From: Arthrobacter sp. UKPF54-2
Lineage (GTDB): Bacteria; Actinomycetota; Actinomycetes; Actinomycetales; Micrococcaceae
NCBI RefSeq assembly: GCF_007858535.1
Contig: NZ_CP040174.1
Location: forward strand, 2,790,001 to 2,854,000
DNA length: 64,000 bases
Direction: 5' to 3'
This document shows, piece after piece, positions 18,414 through 25,685 of this stretch (within the stretch, counting starts at the first letter, position 1; every line of letters begins with the position of its first letter). The position numbers and the translations under genes were made by a program. Under the pieces are notes generated by a model. The model saw only the letters and a program-made list of their open reading frames with translations, did not search any database and was not told where the DNA came from.

Positions 18414-19061
18414 CTACGACGGCGGATCCGTCACCACGATCCGGACCGCGCAGGCGTCGGCCGCGGCCTTCTTCAGCACCGACGCGCGCGGGTCCGGGAC
18501 GTCCAGGAACGGCAGCCGCACCAGCACCGAATAGCCCTTCAGCACGGGTTCGGCGAGGACCTGCTCGGCCAGGGTCCGGTCGCCGCCCGGAATGAGGTAC
18601 TCGACGCTGTGGTCCGCGAAGATCCGGGCCGCGTGTTCGGCGACTGCCTCCACCAGGGCGTCGGCCTGGTTCGCGCGGCGCCGGGCGAAGCGCTGCTGGG
18701 ACCAGCCGCCGGCTGCCGTGCGGGACTGCACGTGCCGGGTTCCGGTCTTGGACGCGAGCACCCGGCCCTCGGATACCACCGCCACGGAGTACCCGCCGCG
18801 GCGCACCAGGACCAGGCCAAGCCGCCGCGGCTGCCCGGCCAGCGACGCGAGCCGTGCCACGGCATCCTCGCCGCGGCCGGGCCGCCCGCCCTCGGGCCAC
18901 GGCGGCTGCAGCAGCGCGGCGGTTCCGTCGGCCGCCAGCAGCCGCAGGCCGCCGTCGTCCGGCACCTCGCGCAGTTGCCCGTGGCTGGCGCCGAACCGTT
19001 CCACCCAGCCGGGCAGCCGGCCGCCGGAGACGAACGCCATACGGGTGTCGGGGCTGGCCAT
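18414..19061 (-). CDS. acVLRF1-type peptidyl-tRNA hydrolase (Vms1-like release factor)
   Basis: Member of the eRF1-related VLRF1 group, which in actinobacteria is predicted to cleave nascent chains from tRNA on stalled ribosomes (the eukaryotic relative Vms1/ANKZF1 does this in ribosome quality control). The 215-residue protein has an N-terminal beta domain, a release-factor domain with SKTGTRHVQSRTAAGGWSQQ, where the GG (residues 118-119) and following Gln replace the GGQ loop, then the basic RFARRRANQ helix, and a C-terminal domain ending in VRIVVTDPPS. The start is taken at ATG 19061. Single-domain version without the ankyrin and zinc-finger parts of the eukaryotic protein. Confidence 0.8.
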   Translation of the reverse strand: MASPDTRMAFVSGGRLPGWVERFGASHGQLREVPDDGGLRLLAADGTAALLQPPWPEGGRPGRGEDAVARLASLAGQPRRLGLVLVRRGGYSVAVVSEGRVLASKTGTRHVQSRTAAGGWSQQRFARRRANQADALVEAVAEHAARIFADHSVEYLIPGGDRTLAEQVLAEPVLKGYSVLVRLPFLDVPDPRASVLKKAAADACAVRIVVTDPPS

Positions 19062-19139
19062 GGCGTGGATCTCGCTTCTGTGGGGCAGGTGTGAGGGTGG
19101 CGGGGCTGCCGCCGTGTCGGGGCGGGCAGGAACTAGAAG

Positions 19140-19145
19140 TAGCCT
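19140..19145 (+). promoter_or_regulatory. rarA: Candidate -10 for leaderless rarA transcript
   Basis: TAGCCT at 19140-19145 ends exactly 6 bases before the GTG start of rarA at 19152, so the predicted first transcribed base is the start codon. No Shine-Dalgarno is visible. The spacing is the same as at metK. Confidence 0.45.
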
Positions 19146-19151
19146 ATCTAT

Positions 19152-20597
19152 GTGGATGATCTCTTTGGCGCAGGGCAGGACAACGCGTCCGCACACGACG
19201 ACGGCGACGCCGAAGAGTCCGGCGCCGGCTCCCCGGCCGGCACCCCCGCCCGCTCCGCGCCGCGCAGTCCGCTCGCGGTCCGGATGCGGCCGCGCAGCCT
19301 GGACGACGTCGTGGGCCAGCAGCACCTCCTCGGCCAGGGCTCGCCGCTGCGCCAGCTCGCGGCCGGCAGCGACGCCACCGGCCCGGCCGGGCCCAGCTCG
19401 CTGATCCTCTGGGGACCACCGGGCACCGGTAAGACCACCCTGGCGCACGTGATCGCCAAGGGCCCGGGCCGCAAATTCGTCGAACTCTCCGCGATCACCG
19501 CCGGGGTCAAGGACGTCCGCCGTGTTATGGACGAGGCCCTCACCGCACGGGACCTCTACAAGACCACCACCGTGCTGTTCCTGGACGAGATCCACCGCTT
19601 TAACAAGGCCCAGCAGGACGCGCTGCTGCCCGGCGTCGAGAACCGCTGGGTGGTCCTTGTCGCCGCCACCACGGAAAACCCCTCGTTCTCCGTGGTCTCG
19701 CCGCTGCTGTCCCGGTCCCTGCTGCTCACCCTCAAGCCGCTGACCGACGCCGACGTCGAGGGGCTGCTGCTCCGCGCCGCGGCGGACCCCCGCGGCCTGG
19801 GCGGCAAGGTGGAGCTCGACGGCGAGGCGATGGCCCACCTGGTCCGGCTCTCCGGCGGAGACGCGCGCCGGGCGCTCACGGCCCTGGAGGCCGCCGCCGG
19901 CGTCGCGTTCGGGGACGCGGACGACGCCGACGGGCCCGGCGGCGCCGCCGCGGAAACCCCGGTCAGGATCGAGCTCAAGCACACCGAGCGGGCCCTCGAC
20001 GTTGCGTCGGTGCGCTACGACCGCGCCGGAGACCAGCACTACGACGTCGCCAGTGCCTTCATCAAGTCCATCCGCGGCTCCGACGTCGACGCCGCGCTGC
20101 ACTACCTGGCCCGCATGCTGGAGGCGGGGGAGGACCCCCGGTTCGTGGCCCGGCGCATCGTGATCTCCGCCGCCGAGGACGTGGGTATGGCCGACCCCAC
20201 CGCGCTGCAGACCGCAGTGGCCGCGGCCCAGGCGGTGCAGCTGATCGGTATGCCCGAGGGCCGGATCATCCTGGCCGAGGCCGTGGTCCACCTCGCAACC
20301 GCGCCAAAGTCCAACGCCGCCTACATGGGCATCAACCAGGCGATCGCCGACGTCCGCGCCGGCCTGGGCAACGGCATCCCCGCACACCTGCGCGACGCCC
20401 ACTACCCCGGGTCCAAGCAGTTGGGCCACGGCAAGGGCTACAAGTACGCTCACGACGCACCGCACGCCGTCGCCACCCAGCAGTACCCGCCGGATGACCT
20501 GGTGGGCCGGAACTACTATGAACCCACCGGCAACGGCGCCGAACGCGACATCTCCACCCGGCTGGAACGGCTGCGGAAGATCATCCGGGGCAAGTGA
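19152..20597 (+). CDS. rarA: Replication-associated recombination protein RarA (MgsA) AAA+ ATPase
   Basis: Clamp-loader-like AAA+ ATPase acting at stalled replication forks. 481 residues: after a Gly/Ala/Pro-rich start come [22 protein letters not shown], Walker [11 protein letters not shown] (about residues 93-102), Walker [12 protein letters not shown], sensor region [12 protein letters not shown], then the MgsA C-terminal tetramerisation domain with [14 protein letters not shown] and [21 protein letters not shown]. Length is slightly above the E. coli protein (447). GTG start at 19152, with no ribosome-binding site and a likely -10 just upstream. It is followed by rpsD. Confidence 0.93.
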   Translation: MDDLFGAGQDNASAHDDGDAEESGAGSPAGTPARSAPRSPLAVRMRPRSLDDVVGQQHLLGQGSPLRQLAAGSDATGPAGPSSLILWGPPGTGKTTLAHVIAKGPGRKFVELSAITAGVKDVRRVMDEALTARDLYKTTTVLFLDEIHRFNKAQQDALLPGVENRWVVLVAATTENPSFSVVSPLLSRSLLLTLKPLTDADVEGLLLRAAADPRGLGGKVELDGEAMAHLVRLSGGDARRALTALEAAAGVAFGDADDADGPGGAAAETPVRIELKHTERALDVASVRYDRAGDQHYDVASAFIKSIRGSDVDAALHYLARMLEAGEDPRFVARRIVISAAEDVGMADPTALQTAVAAAQAVQLIGMPEGRIILAEAVVHLATAPKSNAAYMGINQAIADVRAGLGNGIPAHLRDAHYPGSKQLGHGKGYKYAHDAPHAVATQQYPPDDLVGRNYYEPTGNGAERDISTRLERLRKIIRGK

Positions 20598-20605
20598 TCC
20601 TCTGG

Positions 20606-20778
20606 TAGGATGGATCGTTGTCTGGCAAGGCACGGACGCACAATCCACCAGTTTTCGGCAGTTCCTGCTGATGTGATGGGTTTGCCCTGTGCCCAGTAGC
20701 AAAAGGCAGCGGTTGGCCGATGCTCTCCATCGTGGAGGCCAGTAACACTGACACACCGCAGATATTGGAAGGACACAA
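20606..20778 (+). promoter_or_regulatory. rpsD: rpsD promoter and leader
   Basis: TAGGAT at 20606-20611, just after the rarA stop, is a good -10 for a transcript with a leader of about 160 bases. The leader carries a small hairpin CTCCA-TCG-TGGAG (about 20727-20739) and GC-rich pairing potential around 20660-20715, and ends in GGAAGGA (about 20767-20773) before the GTG. Ribosomal protein S4 often represses its own mRNA; whether this leader does so cannot be seen. Confidence 0.4.
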
Positions 20779-21405
20779 GTGGCTAACAACACTCGTGCTC
20801 GCCGTACCGCACGCCTCTCGCGTGCACTCGGCATTGCTCTGACCCCCAAGGCCGCCAAGTACATGGAGCGCCGCCCGTACGGCCCCGGTGAGCATGGCCG
20901 TGCCCGCAAGAAGCAGGACTCCGACTACGCCGTACGTCTGCGCGAAAAGCAGCGTCTGCGCGCCCAGTACGGCATCCGCGAAGCCCAGATGACCCGTGCC
21001 TTCGAAGAAGCACGCCGCACCAAGGGCCTGACCGGTGAAAACCTGATCGAACTGCTCGAAATGCGTCTCGACGCCCTCGTGCTGCGTGCCGGCTTCGCCC
21101 GCACCATCGCCCAGGCCCGCCAGCTGGTTGTGCACCGTCACATCCTGGTTGACGGCATCCGCGTTGACCGCCCGTCTTTCCGCGTCGGTGAGGGCCAGCT
21201 GGTCCACGTCCACAGCCGCAGCGAGACCATGCCTCCGTTCCAGGTGGCAGCAGCCGGCGCGCACCGCGACGTCCTTCCGATGGTTCCGGCCTACCTGGAC
21301 GTCAAGCTCGACGCCCTGCAGGCACGCCTGGTCCGTCGCCCCAAGCGCTCCGAAATCCCCGTGACCTGCGAAGAGCAGCTCGTCGTGGAATTCTACGCAC
21401 GCTAG
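20779..21405 (+). CDS. rpsD: 30S ribosomal protein S4
   Basis: Primary 16S rRNA-binding protein that nucleates 30S assembly. 208 residues with the S4 N-domain (KYMERRPYGPGEHG, KKQDSDYAVRLREKQRLRAQYGI) and the S4 RNA-binding domain (LEMRLDALVLRAGFARTIAQARQLVVHRHILVDG, about residues 94-130). The N-terminus lacks the zinc cysteines of some S4 paralogs, so it is the zinc-independent form. GTG start at 20779 with GGAAGGA 5 bases upstream. It stands apart from the alpha operon, as usual in this group, and is followed by a strong terminator. Confidence 0.97.
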   Translation: MANNTRARRTARLSRALGIALTPKAAKYMERRPYGPGEHGRARKKQDSDYAVRLREKQRLRAQYGIREAQMTRAFEEARRTKGLTGENLIELLEMRLDALVLRAGFARTIAQARQLVVHRHILVDGIRVDRPSFRVGEGQLVHVHSRSETMPPFQVAAAGAHRDVLPMVPAYLDVKLDALQARLVRRPKRSEIPVTCEEQLVVEFYAR

Positions 21406-21428
21406 ATCCAGCGCGACACCTTACAAAG

Positions 21429-21458
21429 AAGCCCGTGGCAAGCGCCGCGGGCTTTTTT
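21429..21458 (+). terminator. Intrinsic terminator of rpsD
   Basis: AAGCCCGTGGC (21429-21439) pairs with GCCGCGGGCTT (21444-21454), one pair being T-G, around an AAGC loop, and a TTTT tract follows. Classic Rho-independent terminator 23 bases past the rpsD stop. Confidence 0.9.
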
Positions 21459-21552
21459 GTATGTAAGGTACTTGGGGGAGTTCTCCGCTAGCCGCGCCCG
21501 GCGGCCGGAGGACCATGCAGGAATCCACGTAGTTTCAAGGAGATGAACGTCT

Positions 21553-21927
21553 ATGTCTGGTGGCGATATTGCCGGCCTGATCGCGGCCGGAGTGTTTGCA
21601 CTGCTGGTCCTGCTGCTCGCCGTCCCGATCCTCAAGCTCGGGGGCGTGTTCGACGAGGTGCGCAGCAGCATCCGCTCGATCAGCGACGGCGCCACCCCGC
21701 TCATGGATGAAGTCACCGCCACCGTCTCCACCACCAACCAGCAGCTGAAGAAAGTCGACGGCATCGCGTCCAACGTCTCGGACGCCTCGGCCAACATTTC
21801 GGCGCTGTCCTCGCTGGTCGCCGCGACCGTCGGCTCACCGCTGATCAAGGTCGCCGCATTCAGCTACGGCGTACGCTCCGCGTTCTCAGCCCGCAAAAAG
21901 CCCGCCACCGGCCGCCGCAGCCGCTGA
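21553..21927 (+). CDS. DUF948 domain-containing membrane protein
   Basis: A 124-residue protein with one N-terminal TM helix (about residues 5-26, IAGLIAAGVFALLVLLLAVPIL) and a helical segment with polar heptads (VRSSIRSISDGATPLMDEV-ATVSTTNQQLKKVDGIASNVSDAS), which is the DUF948 pattern, and a basic tail (RKKPATGRRSR). Family function is unknown. The ribosome-binding site AAGGAG lies at 21537-21542. It sits 19 bases before a second small membrane protein and upstream of alaS, the usual actinobacterial neighbourhood. Confidence 0.85.
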   Translation: MSGGDIAGLIAAGVFALLVLLLAVPILKLGGVFDEVRSSIRSISDGATPLMDEVTATVSTTNQQLKKVDGIASNVSDASANISALSSLVAATVGSPLIKVAAFSYGVRSAFSARKKPATGRRSR

Positions 21928-21946
21928 ACCCCTGACAGGAGCTGAC

Positions 21947-22201
21947 ATGAACAGAATCATCTGGATGGGCATCGGCGTCGCGATCGGTGTTATCGCTTTC
22001 CGCAAGCTCACCGAAGCGCAGACCACGCTCGGCCCCGAGGGCCTGAACCGCGCCGTCGGCCGGCTCACCGACAGCGTCTACGACTTCGCCGACGCCGTCC
22101 GCGTCGGCATGCGCGAGCGTGAAACCGAGTTGCGCACCGCGCTGGGAGTCGACGGCGCCGAAGCAGCTTCCGCCCCCGGCCGGGATGCGATCCGGCGCTA
22201 G
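21947..22201 (+). CDS. Small membrane-associated protein (DUF6167-like)
   Basis: An 84-residue protein with a hydrophobic N-terminus (MNRIIWMGIGVAIGVIAFRKL) and a helical, charged remainder (GLNRAVGRLTDSVYDFADAVRVGMRERETELRTALG). It resembles the small actinobacterial proteins, labelled DUF6167 in my memory, that sit between the DUF948 gene and alaS. Function unknown. The ribosome-binding site is AGGAG just before the ATG. It is probably co-transcribed with the gene before it. Confidence 0.75.
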   Translation: MNRIIWMGIGVAIGVIAFRKLTEAQTTLGPEGLNRAVGRLTDSVYDFADAVRVGMRERETELRTALGVDGAEAASAPGRDAIRR

Positions 22202-22223
22202 CCGGGAGACAATGAGAAGCAAC

Positions 22224-22258
22224 GGCGCCCCCTGGGCGCCTGCCGGAACCAGACCGGC
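22224..22258 (+). terminator. Hairpins upstream of alaS
   Basis: GGCGCCC-CCT-GGGCGCC (22224-22240) is a perfect 7-bp stem, closely followed by GCCGG-N7-CCGGC (22242-22258). They sit in the 183-base gap before alaS, 22 bases past the small membrane gene. No T tract, so termination or leader folding are both possible. The T-box consensus is absent. Confidence 0.4.
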
Positions 22259-22384
22259 ACACCAAACTATTTCCGGAAGACCGGCAGCATGGCGTTCGCC
22301 GCCACCTCGGCCGTCTGTACCGCTGGCCCACAAGCAGCCCGGAACAAACGACGCAGTGAATATTGAAGGGTAAGAAACCAGGTT

Positions 22385-25063
22385 ATGAAGTCGCAGGAGA
22401 TCACCAAGCGCTGGATCGACTTTTTCGTCAGCAAGGGCCACACGGCGGTTCCCTCCGCCTCCCTGGTCTCCAGCGACCCGTCCCTGCTGTTCACGGTGGC
22501 CGGCATGGTCCCGTTCATCCCCTACCTGACCGCGCGTGAGGAAGCACCGTACCTGCGGGCCACCAGCGTGCAGAAGTGCATCCGCACCGGCGACATCGAG
22601 GAAGTCGGCAAAACCGCCCGGCATGGCACCTTCTTCCAGATGTGCGGCAACTTCTCGTTCGGCGACTACTTCAAGGAAGACGCCATCAAGTTCGCCTGGG
22701 AACTGCTCACCACCGGCGTCGACGACGGCGGCTACGGCCTGCCGCCCGAGCGCCTCTGGGTCACCGTCTACGAAGAGGACGACGAGGCCAAGGAACTCTG
22801 GCTGAAGAACACCGGCGTGCCGGCCGAGCGGATCCAGCGGATGGGCAAGGCGGACAACTACTGGTCCACCGGCCAGCCGGGCCCCGCCGGACCCTGCTCG
22901 GAGATCTACTACGACCGCGGCCCCGCGTACGGCATCGAGGGCGGCCCGCTGGCCGACGAGACCCGGTACATCGAAATCTGGAACCTCGTGTTCATGCAGT
23001 ACCAGATCGACAATGTCCGCTCCAAGGTGGACTTCGACATCACCGGTGAACTGCCGAAGAAGAACATCGATACCGGCCTCGGCATGGAACGCCTCGCCAT
23101 GATCCTGCAGGGCGTCGAGAACATGTACGAGACCGACCAGGTCCGCCCGGTGATCGACAAGGCCGCCGCGCTCTCGGGCAAGGAATACACCTCCGCCGAG
23201 ACGCCCGAGGACCCGCACCACACCGACGACGTACGGATGCGCGTTGTGGCCGACCACATCCGCTCGGCCCTGATGCTGATCGCCGACGGCGTCACTCCCT
23301 CCAACGAGGGCCGCGGCTACGTGCTGCGCCGTCTGATCCGCCGCGCCGTGCGCTCCATGCGCCTGCTGGGAGTCGAAAAAGCCTGCCTGCCCGAGCTGCT
23401 GCCCGCCTCCCGGGACGCCATGAAGGGTGTCTACCCCATCGTGGAGACCGACTTCGACCGGATCAGCCGGATCGCCTACGCCGAAGAAAAGGCGTTCCTG
23501 CGCACCATCGCCTCCGGCACCGCCCGGCTCGAAGACGCCGTGAAGGAATCCCGCGCGGCCGGCCAGCCGCTCTCCGGCGCCGACGCCTTTGCGCTGCACG
23601 ACACCTACGGTTTCCCGATCGACCTGACCCTCGAAATGGCCGAGGAAGCCGGGCTCAAGGTTGATGAGCCCGAGTTCCGCAAGCTGATGCTCGAACAGCG
23701 CCAGCGCGCCCAGGCCGACGCCAAGGGCAAGAAGGGCGCCCACGCGGACCTCAGCGCCTTCCAGGAGCTGCTCTCCGCCGGAGAGACGGTCTTCACCGGC
23801 TACACCGAGCTCGCCGGCGAGTCCAAGGTCCGCGGCATCCTGGCCGGCGGCCGGAAGGTCTCCCAGGCGTCCACCGGCGAGGAAATCGAACTCGTCCTCG
23901 CCGAGACCCCCTTCTACGCCGAGGCCGGCGGGCAGGCCGCCGACACCGGCCTGATCACCGGCGACGGCTTCGTCGTCGAGGTCCTGGACGTGCAGCGGCC
24001 CATCAAGGGCCTGAGCGTGCACAAGGCCATTGTCCGCGAAGGCGAAATCGGCGCCGACGCGCTGGTTACGGCCGCCGTGGACCGGGAACGCCGGCACGCC
24101 GCCGAACAGGCCCACACCGGCACGCACATTGTGCACGCGGCCCTGCACCAGATCCTCGGCCCGGAGGCCCTGCAGCGCGGCTCCTTCAACAAGGCCGGCT
24201 ACCTGCGCTTCGACTTCGCCTGGGGTGAGGGCCTCAGCGCCGCCACCCGCTCCGAAATCGAGGAAGTCTCCAACATCGCCATCCGCAATAACTTCCAGGT
24301 GGAAACCAAGGTGATGGGCCTCGCCGAGGCCAAGGCCCTGGGCGCCATGGCCCTGTTTGGTGAGAATTACGGAAACGAGGTCCGGGTCGTGGAGATCGAC
24401 GGCGCCTGGTCCCGCGAACTCTGCGGCGGCACCCACGTGTCCAACACCTCCCTGATCGGCAGCCTGGCGCTGCTCGGCGAACAGTCGGTCGGGTCAGGAA
24501 ACCGCCGCGTGGAGGCGTTCGTTGGCATGGACGCGTTCCGCCACCTGGCCGCCGAGCGTGCCCTCGTGACCGAACTCACCGAAATGCTGAAGGTTCCCTC
24601 CGGCCTGCTCACTGAGCGCATCGCCGGCACCCTGGCGAAGCTCAAGGCTGCCGAGAAGGAACTGGAGCGGCTGCGCAAGGAGCAGCTCACCGCCGCCGCC
24701 GCCGCGCTGGTGGGCACCGCCAAGGACGCCGCCGGCGTCAAGGTCATTGCCCACGACGCCGGCGCCGTCAGCGGCGCCGACGACCTCCGCGGCCTGGCCC
24801 TGGACCTGCGGACCCGCCTCGGCTCCGAACCGGCCGCCATCGCGGTCGCCGGTGTCAGCAACGACCGCCCGGTCATCCTGGTCGCCACCAACGAGGCCGC
24901 CCGGGCCGCCGGGGTCAAAGCCGGTGCGCTGGTACGCCTCGCGGCCGGCATCCTTGGCGGTGGCGGCGGCGGCAAGGACGACGTTGCCCAGGGCGGCGGC
25001 ACGGACGCGTCCAAGGTCGGCGCGGCACTCACCGCCGTCGTGGACGCCATCACCAAGCGCTAG
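22385..25063 (+). CDS. alaS: Alanyl-tRNA synthetase
   Basis: Class II synthetase charging tRNA-Ala, 892 residues. Order of domains: catalytic core (EITKRWIDFFVSKGH, SVQKCIRTGDIEEVGKTARH), tRNA-recognition domain, editing domain with the zinc ligands HTGTH (H577, H581) and CGGTH (C680, H684), and the C-Ala dimerisation domain with a glycine-rich stretch GGGGGGKDDVAQGGGTDASK near the end. All parts look intact. First gene of a long operon: ruvX starts 7 bases after its stop. Confidence 0.97.
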   Translation: MKSQEITKRWIDFFVSKGHTAVPSASLVSSDPSLLFTVAGMVPFIPYLTAREEAPYLRATSVQKCIRTGDIEEVGKTARHGTFFQMCGNFSFGDYFKEDAIKFAWELLTTGVDDGGYGLPPERLWVTVYEEDDEAKELWLKNTGVPAERIQRMGKADNYWSTGQPGPAGPCSEIYYDRGPAYGIEGGPLADETRYIEIWNLVFMQYQIDNVRSKVDFDITGELPKKNIDTGLGMERLAMILQGVENMYETDQVRPVIDKAAALSGKEYTSAETPEDPHHTDDVRMRVVADHIRSALMLIADGVTPSNEGRGYVLRRLIRRAVRSMRLLGVEKACLPELLPASRDAMKGVYPIVETDFDRISRIAYAEEKAFLRTIASGTARLEDAVKESRAAGQPLSGADAFALHDTYGFPIDLTLEMAEEAGLKVDEPEFRKLMLEQRQRAQADAKGKKGAHADLSAFQELLSAGETVFTGYTELAGESKVRGILAGGRKVSQASTGEEIELVLAETPFYAEAGGQAADTGLITGDGFVVEVLDVQRPIKGLSVHKAIVREGEIGADALVTAAVDRERRHAAEQAHTGTHIVHAALHQILGPEALQRGSFNKAGYLRFDFAWGEGLSAATRSEIEEVSNIAIRNNFQVETKVMGLAEAKALGAMALFGENYGNEVRVVEIDGAWSRELCGGTHVSNTSLIGSLALLGEQSVGSGNRRVEAFVGMDAFRHLAAERALVTELTEMLKVPSGLLTERIAGTLAKLKAAEKELERLRKEQLTAAAAALVGTAKDAAGVKVIAHDAGAVSGADDLRGLALDLRTRLGSEPAAIAVAGVSNDRPVILVATNEAARAAGVKAGALVRLAAGILGGGGGGKDDVAQGGGTDASKVGAALTAVVDAITKR

Positions 25064-25070
25064 GCCACGA

Positions 25071-25685
25071 ATGACTGACTCCGCGGTGCCCGGCGCCTAC
25101 CCCCAGGGCGTGAAACTCGGGGTAGACGTGGGCACCGTGCGGGTAGGCGTCGCGGTCTGCGACCGTGACGGTATCCTCGCGACGCCCCTGCGGACGCTGG
25201 CCCGGAACGTGAAGAAGAACACCGACGTGCGGCTCCTCGCGAAGCTCGCGGTGGAACTCGAGGCGGTGGAGATCTTTGTCGGCCTGCCGCGCACCATGAA
25301 GGGCGAAGAACACGCTTCCGCGAGAATGGCCACCGAGTATGCCAAGCTACTGGTCAGTACATTATTGGAGGTCGGATCCGGCGTGCCGGTGAGGCTGGTC
25401 GACGAGCGGCTGAGCACGGTTTCAGCCCACCGGGACCTGCACCAAGCTGGCATGAGCAGCAGGGACCACCGTAAAGTAGTGGATCAGGTTGCGGCAGCAG
25501 GTATTCTGCAGCATGCGATCGATATGCAAAAGGCCAGGGGAACGGATGTAGGCAACCGCGTCAGCGCGGACCTCCCTCCGGGGCCGACCGGAGGCGGCGA
25601 CAACGCCGCCCCGGCAGTACACATGCATTCTGCACAACGCATTCTGCACAAAACGGAAGGCTACAGTGAGCCCGGTCAACCATGA
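25071..25685 (+). CDS. ruvX: Putative pre-16S rRNA nuclease RuvX/YqgF
   Basis: RNase H-fold nuclease implicated in 16S rRNA 5'-end maturation and formerly called a Holliday junction resolvase. 204 residues from ATG 25071. The catalytic Asp lies in LGVDVGTVRVGVAV, followed by VGLPRTMKGEEHASARMATEYA, RLVDERLSTVSAHR and DQVAAAGILQHAID. The C-terminal ~50 residues after the YqgF domain are an extra, Pro/Gly-rich tail overlapping the start of mltG by 20 bases. Linkage alaS-ruvX-mltG is widely conserved. Confidence 0.92.
   Translation: MTDSAVPGAYPQGVKLGVDVGTVRVGVAVCDRDGILATPLRTLARNVKKNTDVRLLAKLAVELEAVEIFVGLPRTMKGEEHASARMATEYAKLLVSTLLEVGSGVPVRLVDERLSTVSAHRDLHQAGMSSRDHRKVVDQVAAAGILQHAIDMQKARGTDVGNRVSADLPPGPTGGGDNAAPAVHMHSAQRILHKTEGYSEPGQP

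Noticed and set aside
18414..20909. A long minus-strand frame joining acVLRF1 with sequence antisense to rarA.
   Set aside because: Only the part from 19061 down carries VLRF1 motifs; the rest is antisense to a conserved AAA+ ATPase.
22202..22384. A T-box leader before alaS.
   Set aside because: No AGGGTGGNACCGCG antiterminator box. The same check before hisS and aspS was also negative.
21860..24436. An 858-codon minus-strand frame over alaS.
   Set aside because: Antisense shadow of an intact synthetase; no motif of its own.
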